Shown in pieces: positions 46,876 through 55,463 of a stretch of DNA of 64,000 bases. How positions within the stretch are numbered: the first letter of the stretch is position 1; each line of letters opens with the position of its first letter. The position numbers were made by a program, and so were the translations under genes. The notes below the pieces were generated by a model. It had not been told where the DNA came from. It searched no databases and saw only the letters and a list, made by a program, of their open reading frames with translations. The DNA is from Parabacteroides gordonii MS-1 = DSM 23371 (GTDB lineage: Bacteria > Bacteroidota > Bacteroidia > Bacteroidales > Tannerellaceae). The stretch spans positions 1-64,000 of the forward strand of contig NZ_KQ033921.1 in the NCBI RefSeq assembly GCF_000969825.1, written 5' to 3'.

Positions 46876-49139
46876 ATCGATTGTTTTATATTATTACTCA
46901 GTAATCCTTTGAAAAAGCCAAAAGCCGATTTGATACGGTCTTTTACATTTTTCTTCTTCTCTACCACATGGCGGTCGATAATACTTTGCAGAAACGGTAA
47001 GACCTCCGCCTGCGAAGTCAGATTGTAATTCGCTACATCCGACACATTACCGACCTTGATTGTTACCGAATTACCCGGCAAGGCACGAAACATATCCTCA
47101 TCCGTCGTATCATCCCCGATCGCCAGTATGAAATCATAATGCCGTTGCCGCATCAGCCGGTTTACTTCAGAACCTTTATTATAATCAGGAGATTTGATCT
47201 CTACGACTTTATCTCCCTGCATAATTTGCAGATGGAGAGGCATGCAGATGGAAACCAAAGCATTGACCAACTGCTGCGCCCGCAACGAACCGAGCCAAAC
47301 ATCGCATTCCCGGTAATGCCATGCCAAAGCAGTTTCTTTTATTTCCAGACGGGCACGGGGAGTCTTTTCCACAAACTTGTGCAAGACAGACAATAAACCG
47401 TCATCCCAGACTTCCTTTTTCCTTATGTTCTTATGCCACACCCCATCCTCTTTATAGAATGCACCATGTTCAGCGGCGAAAGAAACAGGCAAACTTCCCA
47501 GCCATTTATCCAAAGTGAGATGATCCCGTCCGCTATTGATGACAATATGGTTGGCCGGATCATCCGAGAGATCTTTTAAGAATGCAAGCAGTTCCCCAGT
47601 TGGACAAGCCTCTTCGGGACGAGCTGCAAGAGCCGCCAACGTACCGTCATAATCGAAAAGAAGTAAACGTTCGCGGGTTTCACGATAAGCCTTGCGGATC
47701 GTCTCCACCGTTCGGGCAGATATGAGTTTGCGGCGAAGCTGTTGGTTTTTCAATCCGGTGTCGTTCAATTCGTTTACAAAATCTCCCGCCCATTTGTTTA
47801 CCGTCTGTACCGAAATGATCTCCTGCATACGTTGCAAACGCATTCTCTGTTCATCTTCCGGCATTTCCAATGCCCGGCAAATGGCTTCATCTATCTGTTC
47901 GGCATCATTGGGATTGATCAGCAATGCATCCGTCATTTCTACTGCGGCACCCGCCATTTCACTTAATATCAGGACACCGGTGGTATCAGATTTCGTTGCC
48001 ACATATTCCTTAGCCACCAGGTTCATACCGTCACGCAAAGGAGTAACCAGTGCCACATCGGCTACATAATACATTGCTGTCAGTTCTTCCAGTGAGAAAC
48101 TATGATAAAAATAACAGACGGGCGTCCAGTCCATCGTCGAGTAACGTCCGTTGATCGAACCGATCTCCTCATCTATTTTCGTCTTCAGTGTCGCATAACT
48201 TCCTACGTGGTCGCGTGACGGGACGATGACCATCGCCAGGGTCACTTTTCCATGATACTCGGGATGCTTTTCGAGAAAAGAGGAAAATCCCCATAACCGG
48301 TGTAAGATACCTTTGCTGTAATCCAGCCGGTCGACAGACAAGATCAGTTTATTATTCCCGAACTGTTTACGGGTACGGTCGATAGCCGACCTGACTTCCG
48401 GCTTACGGAAAGCTTCATGGTACAGTTCATAATTAATGCCCATCGGCAATGCATCCACCCGGACAATACGGTTACACAACTGTATTTCATCCAGTTTGAA
48501 GTCGATACGAAGTACGCGTTCCACGGCACTGATAAAATGCCGCATATAGTCATGTGTATGGAAAGCGATAAAATCCGCTCCCAGCAATCCGTTCAATATC
48601 TCCGCCCGTTCCGGCAAAATACGGAATAACTCATAGGAAGGAAAAGGAATATGGTGGAAATAACCGATATTTAGTTCCGGACAAGCCTTCCGCAACATCG
48701 CAGGAAGCAGCATCAACTGATAATCCTGTATCCATACCTTGTCACCGGGCTTTACCCAACGGCATATCTCATCACAAAAAAGCTGATTAACCTCCTGATA
48801 GGATTGCCAGAAACTATTCTTATAAAGGGTATATACGAAGAAATAATGGCACAAAGGCCAGATCGTACTATTGCTATATCCTTCATAATACTTCTCGATA
48901 TGCGAACCGGATAAAAAGACCGGGTGAAAGTTCATTTCTTCCAGTTTAGCACCGATCTCCTGCTTTTCTTCCGGTTTGTCCACACATATTCCCGGCCATC
49001 CTATCCAATGTTTCTCACAGGAAGTCTGAAGAGAATCCAAGCCGGTTGCCAATCCGCCTTCGCTCCGGGATAATGCGAAGGTTCCATTCTGATCGGCTAC
49101 TTTAACCGGTAATCTGTTTGATATTATATAGAGTTTCAT
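46872..49139 (-). CDS. Bifunctional trehalose-6-phosphate synthase/phosphatase
   Basis: A 755-aa fusion from ATG 49139 (MKLYIISNRLPVKV). A frame extends 28 codons upstream but lacks family similarity. Residues 1-470 are a GT20 (OtsA-type) domain: SRSEGGLATGL, the WIQDYQLMLLPAML and GYFHHIPFPSYELFRILP motifs, DRLDYSKGI, LRDGMNLVAKEYVA. Residues about 500-755 are an OtsB-type HAD phosphatase with LFDYDGTLA and GDDTTDEDMFRALPG. It makes trehalose from UDP-glucose and glucose-6-phosphate. Overlaps the GH15 gene by 4 bp, forming a trehalose operon. Confidence 0.95.
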   Translation of the reverse strand: MKLYIISNRLPVKVADQNGTFALSRSEGGLATGLDSLQTSCEKHWIGWPGICVDKPEEKQEIGAKLEEMNFHPVFLSGSHIEKYYEGYSNSTIWPLCHYFFVYTLYKNSFWQSYQEVNQLFCDEICRWVKPGDKVWIQDYQLMLLPAMLRKACPELNIGYFHHIPFPSYELFRILPERAEILNGLLGADFIAFHTHDYMRHFISAVERVLRIDFKLDEIQLCNRIVRVDALPMGINYELYHEAFRKPEVRSAIDRTRKQFGNNKLILSVDRLDYSKGILHRLWGFSSFLEKHPEYHGKVTLAMVIVPSRDHVGSYATLKTKIDEEIGSINGRYSTMDWTPVCYFYHSFSLEELTAMYYVADVALVTPLRDGMNLVAKEYVATKSDTTGVLILSEMAGAAVEMTDALLINPNDAEQIDEAICRALEMPEDEQRMRLQRMQEIISVQTVNKWAGDFVNELNDTGLKNQQLRRKLISARTVETIRKAYRETRERLLLFDYDGTLAALAARPEEACPTGELLAFLKDLSDDPANHIVINSGRDHLTLDKWLGSLPVSFAAEHGAFYKEDGVWHKNIRKKEVWDDGLLSVLHKFVEKTPRARLEIKETALAWHYRECDVWLGSLRAQQLVNALVSICMPLHLQIMQGDKVVEIKSPDYNKGSEVNRLMRQRHYDFILAIGDDTTDEDMFRALPGNSVTIKVGNVSDVANYNLTSQAEVLPFLQSIIDRHVVEKKKNVKDRIKSAFGFFKGLLSNNIKQSI

Positions 49140-49242
49140 ACAGATTACAGGGCAAAGGGTATGCCAGAAGAACTTATTACGTTTATACAACTTGATAATC
49201 AGCATACAACAAGAATACAACACGACATATACAGATTGGTTT

Positions 49243-49281
49243 CCCTTTCAAAATGGAGTTGTCTTTTTCATTTTGAAAGGG
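49243..49281. promoter_or_regulatory. 13-bp perfect inverted repeat in the trehalose/peroxidase intergenic region
   Basis: CCCTTTCAAAATG (49243-49255) and CATTTTGAAAGGG (49269-49281) are perfect complements with 13 bases between. No T-run follows on either strand. The centre-to-centre spacing of 26 bp and the location 104 bp upstream of the trehalose operon, between divergent genes, favour a regulator-binding site over a terminator. Confidence 0.5.
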
Positions 49282-49468
49282 GGGATTAAGAATATTCGTG
49301 TGTATCATTAAGGATTGTGACCGAAAACATATGAATGCTATTGCTTTGCTGATAACATCTATCGATGAGCCAATAGATAAAATGAATGGAGAAATCAGAT
49401 CCGTTTCCCGTTATTATTATAAATTTGTAAACATACAATAAGAACATAACAAAAAGAAAAAGGTAATT

Positions 49469-50047
49469 ATGAGTAGATTATACATTCTGTTGTGCCTGTT
49501 GCTTTGTTCCGGTATTTTATCGGCACAATCACCGGACAGCAATTCCGAGAAGATAACCATGCGAGGTAAACCTGTCACCTTATTAGGCACAAAGGCTTAT
49601 GTAGGTGAAACAGCTCCTGATTTTACAGGGATAGACGGGAAGATGAAAGAAGTAAAGTTATCCGACTTCAAAGGGAAAGTTGTTATACTGTCCGTATTCC
49701 CGTCGGTCGATACAAAGGTTTGTGCCGCCCAGACGAGGAAGTTTAACGAAGAGGCTTCCGGTTTAGGAGAGGATGTGGTTGTACTCACCCTGTCGAAAGA
49801 TTTACCGTTTGCCCTGGAACGTTTCTGTGCGGCGGAAGGTATCGACCGTATTTATACGCTGTCGGATTACAAGGAAAGTGAGTTCGGTATGAATTACGGT
49901 TTTCTTATGAAGGAAAATAAATTGCTTGCCCGCGGTGTGGTTGTGGTCGGTAAAGACGGCAAAATATCTTATGTACAGTATGTAAAAGAGATCGGACAGG
50001 AACCGGATTATAAAGCGGCTATAGCAGCTGCGAAGAAGGCGAAGTAA
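49469..50047 (+). CDS. tpx: Exported thiol peroxidase (Tpx-type peroxiredoxin)
   Basis: A 192-aa protein with an N-terminal signal peptide (LLLCSGILSAQ), so about 172 aa mature. Tpx features are MRGKPVTLLG, VGETAPDFTGIDG, the peroxidatic Cys in SVDTKVCAAQTRKF and the resolving Cys in RFCAAEGI, with FGMNYGFLM later. It reduces lipid and other peroxides using thioredoxin-like donors. The signal peptide is unusual for Tpx, which is normally cytosolic, and suggests periplasmic defence. The integrative element begins shortly downstream. Confidence 0.92.
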   Translation: MSRLYILLCLLLCSGILSAQSPDSNSEKITMRGKPVTLLGTKAYVGETAPDFTGIDGKMKEVKLSDFKGKVVILSVFPSVDTKVCAAQTRKFNEEASGLGEDVVVLTLSKDLPFALERFCAAEGIDRIYTLSDYKESEFGMNYGFLMKENKLLARGVVVVGKDGKISYVQYVKEIGQEPDYKAAIAAAKKAK

Positions 50048-50494
50048 ACAAAAGAGTCATGCTCATATAAGTTCCATCTGGTACATAAAATATACACTCT
50101 TACTAAAAATGAAACAAACAAAAATATCAGGTATTATAGAAGTCATAGTAGCCATAATAGCTAGTAGTTCTAAAGTTATCTCTATATTTCATACTGCATA
50201 CAGTACATATACAAATCATTTATTTCAAAAAAATCGGCATAAGGCGCAAAGAAAAGCAAAGTTCTACATAAATAAATGCAGGTCAGCATCTTGTATGCAG
50301 GGCGGGTTGAAGCAGGCTTCGGCATAAAAAGCCTGAAAACACCCCTTTCGGACAAAGTTCGGCTACTAAACAGCTACCGGTTCCGAAACGGGGTATATGC
50401 GACATAACGAGTTCTGTTTCATCGCTTTGCCTTGTTTTGCATAGCTCTTGGTAAGAAATAAGTAACTACCTTTAGAAACGAAAATTTTAGAGTT
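50048..50494. other. Junction region between chromosome and integrative element
   Basis: 447 bp. The first half is AT-rich, with a dubious frame at 50109 (MKQTKISGIIEVIVAIIAS...) that weakly recalls the tiny hydrophobic 'smalltalk' proteins. From about 50290 the sequence turns GC-rich. An imperfect inverted repeat, CCCCTTTCGGA (50342-50352) and TCCGAAACGGGG (50382-50393), lies about 100 bp before the integrase start and could be arm-type integrase sites. The attachment core cannot be fixed without the other end. Confidence 0.45.
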
Positions 50495-51790
50495 ATGGAA
50501 ACAAAGAGAAGTACGTTTGCGACCTCGTTCTACATCAAGAGATCCGCAGTGAGAAACCGGGACGGGAAAGCCCCCATCATGGTGAAAATCTCCGTTGACG
50601 GCGATGACAAGGCAGTGGGAACCAAGCTGTTTGTTACTCCCGACCTCTGGGAGAACGGCAAGGCGAAAGGCAAGTCCGCCGAGGCAAACGAGATAAACGG
50701 GCAACTGAAGGAGGTCTCCGCCCGGCTCACCAACCACTACCACCGCATCCTCCGGGAAGAGGATTTCGTCACCGCCGAGAAGCTGCGCAACGCCTTCCTC
50801 GGTGTCGGCGTGATGGAGAACTGCATCCTCAAAGACTTCGGGAACATGAACCGGGAGTTCGGGGCGATGGTGGAGAAAGGGCAGCGAGCCAAGTCCACCT
50901 ACAACAAGTATCTGGCTGTTTACAACCATTTCAAGACCTTCCTTTGGGAGAAGAAGAAGCGCACCGACATGGCTTACAAGGAACTGACCAAGGAAATCAT
51001 CACCGATTTCGACAAGTACCTGCGGGTAGAGAAAGGGCTGAGTGCCAATACCCTCTGGATATACACCATGCCCCTGCTCAGCCTGACCGACAAGGCGTGG
51101 CGGCGTGGAATCGTCCGCACCGACCCCTTCGGCGAGTACAGCCTTGAGATGCAGGAGACCGACCGGGGCTATCTCACGGAAGAGGAGCTGCGCACCTTGG
51201 CTAACGCCGTGTTCGTCAAGAAACAGACCAGCCTCGTGCGGGACATGTTCCTCTTCGGGTGTTTCACCGGGCTTAGCTACATTGACATAAAGACGCTCAC
51301 CCATGACAAGATACAGCGCATGGACTTCGACGGCGAGGAATGGATCATCACCCGGCGCACCAAGACCCGTGTATCGAGCAACGTTCCCCTCATGGAGATT
51401 GCCAAGGAGCTGATAGAGAGGTACAGGGGGCTTGCCGGGGGCGACCTTGTCTTCCCCATGCCCAGCAACAGCGTGTGCAACACCCACCTCAAACGGATAG
51501 CCAAAGCCTGCGGCATCCACAAGGAGATCGGCTTCCACCTGAGCCGCCACACCTTCGCCACGACCGTCTATCTCTGCAACGGCGGCACCATCGAGGCGCT
51601 CTCCAAGATACTCGGGCACAAGCACATTTCCACGACCCAGATCTACGCCGAGGTGACCAACAGGATGGTAAGCTCCGATTTCCGGGCGATCTCCGGCAAC
51701 CTTGCCGCCATGCAGCGGAGCGTGCTGGAGAAGAAGGACAGGAAGCAGGACGGGAAGCGGGTGCGCCGCTCCCTCCGGGAAACGGCTTGA
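50495..51790 (+). CDS. Tyrosine integrase of the CTnDOT type
   Basis: A 431-aa site-specific recombinase. It has an N-terminal arm-binding domain (TFATSFYIKRSAVRNRDGKAPIMVKISVDG), a SAM-like core-binding domain (STYNKYLAVYNHFKTFL) and a catalytic domain. The conserved Arg I position is occupied by Ser (FTGLSYIDIKTL, near residue 260), as in IntDOT, with HLSRHTFATT (HxxR, about 348), LGHKHISTTQIY (His and catalytic Tyr, about 383). It integrates and excises the element. Base composition is much richer in GC than the chromosome to its left, which marks transfer. Confidence 0.93.
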   Translation: METKRSTFATSFYIKRSAVRNRDGKAPIMVKISVDGDDKAVGTKLFVTPDLWENGKAKGKSAEANEINGQLKEVSARLTNHYHRILREEDFVTAEKLRNAFLGVGVMENCILKDFGNMNREFGAMVEKGQRAKSTYNKYLAVYNHFKTFLWEKKKRTDMAYKELTKEIITDFDKYLRVEKGLSANTLWIYTMPLLSLTDKAWRRGIVRTDPFGEYSLEMQETDRGYLTEEELRTLANAVFVKKQTSLVRDMFLFGCFTGLSYIDIKTLTHDKIQRMDFDGEEWIITRRTKTRVSSNVPLMEIAKELIERYRGLAGGDLVFPMPSNSVCNTHLKRIAKACGIHKEIGFHLSRHTFATTVYLCNGGTIEALSKILGHKHISTTQIYAEVTNRMVSSDFRAISGNLAAMQRSVLEKKDRKQDGKRVRRSLRETA

Positions 51791-51808
51791 CGCCTTTCTC
51801 CGGTGCAG

Positions 51809-51860
51809 AATGCGGCAAAGGCAGGAACTTCCGATGCGGTGTCCCTGCCTTTGCTGCATT
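51809..51860. terminator. Terminator between integrase and HTH genes
   Basis: AATGCGGCAAAGGCAGG (51809-51825) and CCTGCCTTTGCTGCATT (51844-51860) pair over 17 bp with one mismatch, between convergent genes. Confidence 0.7.
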
Positions 51861-51883
51861 TCCCGATGCACACCCCCGTGCGT

Positions 51884-52201
51884 TTATGTTGGACTTTTCC
51901 CCCGTTTGCGCTTTGGGCGCATGTCCACGTAGTTCTCCTCCAGCATACGCAGCAGATCCGACTGGCGGTAGAGCGTCTTGCCCGGCAGCGATATGTACGG
52001 GATCAGCCGTTGCGTGCGGTAGTCCTGCAACGTTCTCGGCGTGATGTGCAGCAGCCTGCACACGTCCTCGCCCGTGAGATAGACCTCGCCGTTCATCGCC
52101 GGGCGGAAGTGCGCCGTTACCGTGTCAAGGTACCTCATGCCTTCCTCCAGTGCCTCGAAGTACGCCCGTACCTCTTCCGTGTCCCTTGTGATCACTTCCA
52201 T
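51884..52201 (-). CDS. Excisionase-like helix-turn-helix protein 1
   Basis: A 105-aa protein with a MerR/HTH_17-type fold: EVYLTGEDVCRLLHITPRTLQDYRTQRLIPYISLPGKTLYRQSDLLRMLEE. The recognition helix and the GKTLYRQSD wing are clear. The C-terminus is basic (RPKRKRGKSP). Bacteroides conjugative transposons carry pairs of such genes next to the integrase, some serving as excision factors. It starts 1 bp after the stop of the related gene upstream. Confidence 0.88.
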   Translation of the reverse strand: MEVITRDTEEVRAYFEALEEGMRYLDTVTAHFRPAMNGEVYLTGEDVCRLLHITPRTLQDYRTQRLIPYISLPGKTLYRQSDLLRMLEENYVDMRPKRKRGKSPT

Positions 52202-52202
52202 C

Positions 52203-52496
52203 TCACTCGTCCTCCGTCATTTCCCGGCTCATGGTTTCCACGAACGCCTCCACGTCCTCCGTCCGGTAGTAAATCTTGTGGTTGATCTGGCTGTACGGCA
52301 GCAGCCCCCGGTCACGGTAGGTCTGCAATGTCCGCTTGCTGATGCCTAATTTCTCGCACACGTCCGCCCCGTCCATCCAGTTCATCTTTTCGGGCGGGCG
52401 GTAGCGGGCGCAAAGCTCCCTCACGTGCTGCGAAAAGCTGCCGAACCGTTCCTTCATCTCCTCGAAGGTCTTTCTCTCGATGCTTACTATTTCCAT
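52203..52496 (-). CDS. Excisionase-like helix-turn-helix protein 2
   Basis: A 97-aa HTH_17 protein (MDGADVCEKLGISKRTLQTYRDRGLLPYSQINHKIYYRTEDVEAFVE), similar in layout to its downstream neighbour but with an acidic C-terminus. It is first in the two-gene operon. A minus-strand TATATTTG box (52531-52538) lies 35 bp upstream. A role in excision or in control of the element is inferred from the context. Confidence 0.88.
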   Translation of the reverse strand: MEIVSIERKTFEEMKERFGSFSQHVRELCARYRPPEKMNWMDGADVCEKLGISKRTLQTYRDRGLLPYSQINHKIYYRTEDVEAFVETMSREMTEDE

Positions 52497-52738
52497 TGTC
52501 CCGATACGTTTTTATGGTTATACTTCCCTGCAAATATACCGGTCTGTATATGTCCGTGTATCAAAACCGTACCGCTTGTCCTCGTTTTGCTTCACGTTTG
52601 TAGCCTTGTCACGTTCCGGGCGGTGAAAAGCAGGGAGAAGCTCTACATATCCGCACGCCCTTCCGCATATTTTCCGCCCTTTCCGCTTGCCGTGTGCCGG
52701 ACATTTCGCATATTTGTAACCGACCAAACATCATCACT

Positions 52739-53731
52739 ATGGACGAGGCTGTCTTTATCGCGCAATACACCTTCCTTGCCACTCCTGCGGTCATCGAGGA
52801 GGAGAGCCGCATCTTGGGCAAGATCGCACGCCGCCTGCGCTGCGAGTACGTCATCCGTTTCGAGGACGACGGCAAGTTCTATTTCCTGCTGGAGACCCGT
52901 TCCGGCTACGAGGAGCATTTCGCCCGGTGCGGCTGGTACATCGTCAGCCAGACCGACTTCAACAGCCGCCTGACCATCGGCATGGGCTTGTACGAGAGCG
53001 GGAACTTGGCGGGATTCATGTACAGGCTCGATTCCGGCAGCGAGGACGAGGCACGTTTCTGGAACAATATCCTTGTCTTCACTTTCTTCAATGACTTCCG
53101 CAAGGCGTTCTTTCCGCTCGACAACCGCTTTCAGGGTTTCTTCCGCTTGGACGGCAGCTTGTGTTTATACCTTTATGACTATTGCCCCGTCCGGCGGAAC
53201 GACAAGATCACCTTCGAGGGGAAGAAGGTGTCGAACGCCGTCTGGCGTTTCAAGAGCGGTGAGCAGACCGACCTCTTCGTCAAGCTCTTCTCCATCGCCG
53301 CCAGCCGCATCCGGGCGATTCAGGAGAACAGGCACTGTGCCGTGCTGGTTCCCGTCCCGGCATCCACACGGGAGAAGCACCGCACCCGATACGAGGCGTT
53401 CTGCCGCAAGCTCTCGGCGGACATGGGAGTTGCCGACGGGTACGGGGCGATAACCGTCGCTTATGACCGGGCGCAATACAAGGGCACGCACGGGAACGGA
53501 GACCGCACCGCCAATCTGGAGTTCCACCCCGAATATTTCAAGGACAAATGTGTTTTATTGGTAGATGACGTGCTTACAACCGGCTCTACATTTCTTCAGC
53601 TAAGGCGCAAGCTGATCGAGCACGGTGCAAAGTTCGTGATAGGCATGTTTCTTGCCAAGACAATCGCTTTCGAGGACGAGCGGAAGGATCTATCCATAAA
53701 TGACTATACAAATCCAACAACATCGAAGTAG
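52739..53731 (+). CDS. Phosphoribosyltransferase-fold protein with long N-terminal domain
   Basis: A 330-aa protein from ATG 52739; a frame extends 15 codons further but is GC-rich promoter sequence. Residues 1-190 are an unrecognised domain. The C-terminal half has a PRTase layout: VLVPVPASTREKHRTRYEAFCRKL and the PRPP loop VLLVDDVLTTGSTF (about 272-285), as in ComFC. Function in the element is unknown. The last 12 residues (after DER) look foreign: they extend into AT-rich DNA and overlap the convergent gene at 53690 by 42 bp. A relic of the same 3' end is found at 57732-57792, which suggests that this 3' end is where cassettes have been inserted. Confidence 0.8.
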   Translation: MDEAVFIAQYTFLATPAVIEEESRILGKIARRLRCEYVIRFEDDGKFYFLLETRSGYEEHFARCGWYIVSQTDFNSRLTIGMGLYESGNLAGFMYRLDSGSEDEARFWNNILVFTFFNDFRKAFFPLDNRFQGFFRLDGSLCLYLYDYCPVRRNDKITFEGKKVSNAVWRFKSGEQTDLFVKLFSIAASRIRAIQENRHCAVLVPVPASTREKHRTRYEAFCRKLSADMGVADGYGAITVAYDRAQYKGTHGNGDRTANLEFHPEYFKDKCVLLVDDVLTTGSTFLQLRRKLIEHGAKFVIGMFLAKTIAFEDERKDLSINDYTNPTTSK

Positions 53732-54001
53732 TGTCAGTACAAAATGTACCAGCAGTATTTTTCCGCTATACTTGAAACGATAGCAGGCAGATGCGATAAA
53801 GCCGATGGCACTCCAACCAATCGCCACCCAGCCCGTAAGGATATAGTTTTCGGAAGATTCATAGCTCCAACTTAATCCTTCACAACCTATCGGGTAAAGT
53901 TCCGGATGCTTTGAGAATTGTATAGAGTCAGCGACAACCGCCCACAGCAACAGCAGACAGCATAGCCCCCACAATATCCTTGATATTGATTGTAGTTTCA
54001 T
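53690..54001 (-). CDS. Small membrane protein, cassette array
   Basis: A 103-aa protein with three or four hydrophobic helices (ILWGLCCLLLLWAVVADSI, LTGWVAIGWSAIGFIASACY, ILLVHFVLTLLRCCWICIVIYG) and a polar loop with Trp and Tyr. It is the most distal gene of the leftward array and its stop codon sits at the junction with the phosphoribosyltransferase gene. Not recognised. By context it may be an immunity protein that protects the inner membrane. Confidence 0.65.
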   Translation of the reverse strand: MKLQSISRILWGLCCLLLLWAVVADSIQFSKHPELYPIGCEGLSWSYESSENYILTGWVAIGWSAIGFIASACYRFKYSGKILLVHFVLTLLRCCWICIVIYG

Positions 54002-54075
54002 TTATGTCGTTTCTGTTTTATAGTTGTAGCCATATCTTTTATATTTTTGCTTTATTCCTAATATTCAGAGAATAA

Positions 54076-54498
54076 TTAACCTTTCAAAGACGATTTATTC
54101 GTTTGTTTTTGTATTATTTTATTTCTAAACAACATGTATGATACCAATAAACAAAGTAAAAATGGAATTGTAATATTATACAAACACATTGTTCCTGAAA
54201 ATAAGAGTATTAAGATTGGAATAATAAAAAATGATAGAAAACTGCATAAGCTGTTACGTCTTATTTTTGCAAAACAATTCAAAAACAAAGTGGTTGATCC
54301 AACAGACAATATCAAAACTCCAAGAATTGACCATGTCAATAGCATGCCTTTATAAGTAGTATCAAGATTATCGTTTGGTACAGGTTTCGTGCTTTGAGCT
54401 GTCAGCCAAGTAATTCCCAAAGTACACAATAGGCTGGCACATAATATTCCAAACCATATTTTTAGTAAAAGATTGAATATAAAATATTTCTGTTTCAT
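54076..54498 (-). CDS. Four-helix membrane protein, cassette array
   Basis: A 140-aa protein with four hydrophobic segments: IWFGILCASLLCTLGITWL, MLLTWSILGVLILSVGSTTLFL, FLSFFIIPILILLFSGTMC and ITIPFLLCLLVSYMLF, and a lysine-rich tail. It is AT-rich unlike the integrase region. A minus-strand TATATTTG box (54555-54562) in repeat copy A lies 57 bp upstream. Not recognised; a membrane immunity role is possible from the neighbourhood. Confidence 0.7.
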   Translation of the reverse strand: MKQKYFIFNLLLKIWFGILCASLLCTLGITWLTAQSTKPVPNDNLDTTYKGMLLTWSILGVLILSVGSTTLFLNCFAKIRRNSLCSFLSFFIIPILILLFSGTMCLYNITIPFLLCLLVSYMLFRNKIIQKQTNKSSLKG

Positions 54499-54544
54499 GT
54501 TCTTATTACAGCTAATGGTTTACAGCATCCCGCATATTCCATTT

Positions 54545-54775
54545 CATTCAATCACAAATATAAAAAACAAGAGCGAAACTTCGGAATATTCGGTTTCCCT
54601 TTTTTCCAAAGTATGCTTTAAAGCAGTTTTATAAATGGTTATTGAGGCGTTCCCCTCCGGGGCAGGCTTTCCGTTATAAGTCCTCGCAGAGGTATGGGAT
54701 TTTTCCCCGGTTTGCGCTCAATCCTTAGCGCATGGCTGTTTCGTCCTGACGTCCGCTGTCAACCGCTCCGTGTCG
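54545..54775. repeat. Promoter-bearing repeat, copy A (degenerate)
   Basis: Shares with copies B and C the stretch GAGCGAAACTTCGGAATATTCGG-like sequence (54571-54593 region), CTTTAAAGCAGTTTT, GGCGTTCCCCTCCGGGG and TCCTGACGTCCG in the same order, but is more diverged. It carries the -7 box for the membrane-protein genes to its left and a GC-rich downstream half unlike the cassette genes. Confidence 0.75.
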
Positions 54776-54785
54776 GCATTTCAAG

Positions 54786-55376
54786 TTATCGTGAATGGTC
54801 TAACTTGATGTACCAGCCTGCCTTGACGGGCTTGTACAGCGTGGTGTCGTTGTACGTCCTGCGATAGATCTCGTTCAGGTCGCCGTGTTCGGTGATACGG
54901 ATATTCCGGCGGCTTTCCAATCCGGGATCGTAAACGAAACTCTTGGACGTTCCCGCATCCACGATGCCGTGGGAATAGTACGGCATAACGAGGCTCACAT
55001 ATACCGAATCCGCCGTTTCCCATTCCCTGCGGTCAACAAGGACAAGACCGCATCCAATCTCTGCCAACAGGGAATCGAGCTGTATTCGGTCTGGCTTCAG
55101 CAGCCCATATACCGGGAGGTCTTGTTCGTCATTTGATTCATGGTATATATCGCTTTGCTCTGTTGAATCAAGTATAATGACCTCTTCCGGAGAAAGCGGC
55201 GGGTAGTGGAAACTGCCTTCTGAACTCTCTGACATGATTTCGTACACCTTGCGGAACGCCGCCTCGTGCGTGGTAAAGTGGCGTATCATTTCCTCGTCGC
55301 TCGGTGGCATGGGCGGCTCTCCGCAACTTGCGGCAAACAGGCTTGCTAAAAGCAGGATTATGGCGAATGTTCTCAT
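54786..55376 (-). CDS. Lipoprotein, cassette array
   Basis: A 196-aa protein with a lipoprotein signal (LFAASC). The mature part is acidic and polar, containing FTTHEAAFRKVYEIMSES, IGCGLVLVDRREW and a C-terminal NDTTLYKPVKAGWYIKLDHSR. GC content is higher than in its neighbours. Not recognised. Within an immunity-type array it may protect against a periplasmic toxin. The gene is followed (upstream in transcription) by a hairpin repeat at 55388-55435. Confidence 0.72.
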   Translation of the reverse strand: MRTFAIILLLASLFAASCGEPPMPPSDEEMIRHFTTHEAAFRKVYEIMSESSEGSFHYPPLSPEEVIILDSTEQSDIYHESNDEQDLPVYGLLKPDRIQLDSLLAEIGCGLVLVDRREWETADSVYVSLVMPYYSHGIVDAGTSKSFVYDPGLESRRNIRITEHGDLNEIYRRTYNDTTLYKPVKAGWYIKLDHSR

Positions 55377-55387
55377 ATTTTTATGTA

Positions 55388-55435
55388 GATGATGCTTGGC
55401 AGCGCTTCGCTTTAAGCGGCAGTGCTGTTTGTTAT
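55388..55435. repeat. Cassette-junction hairpin repeat 1
   Basis: GATGATGCTTGGCAGCGCTT followed by CGCTTTAAGCGGCAGTGCTGTTTGTTAT: the inner CGCTT/AAGCG stem lies within an outer CAGC/GCTG pair. Similar sequences occur at other gene junctions (55994, 59715, 60331, 62617). Confidence 0.8.
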
Positions 55436-55463
55436 CTAAATCTTAATGTCTTTATTGGCAAAA

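Noticed and set aside
49243-49281. Inverted repeat considered as an intrinsic terminator
   Set aside because: No T-run on either strand and no gene ends nearby; a regulator site is more likely.
50109-50327. 72-codon frame downstream of tpx
   Set aside because: Only its first 25 residues resemble a small hydrophobic protein; the rest crosses into junction DNA and looks random, so it is noted only in the gap description.
50366-51871. A 501-codon leftward open frame opposite the integrase
   Set aside because: It is a by-product of GC-rich codons of the integrase; its translation is low-complexity without domains, and the sense frame has full integrase motifs.
51340-52061. Overlapping open frames on both strands (for example 51340-52044 and 51489-52061)
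   Set aside because: They run across the integrase end, the terminator and the HTH gene and encode repetitive His/Pro/Ala/Arg-rich strings, as expected for GC-rich shadow frames.
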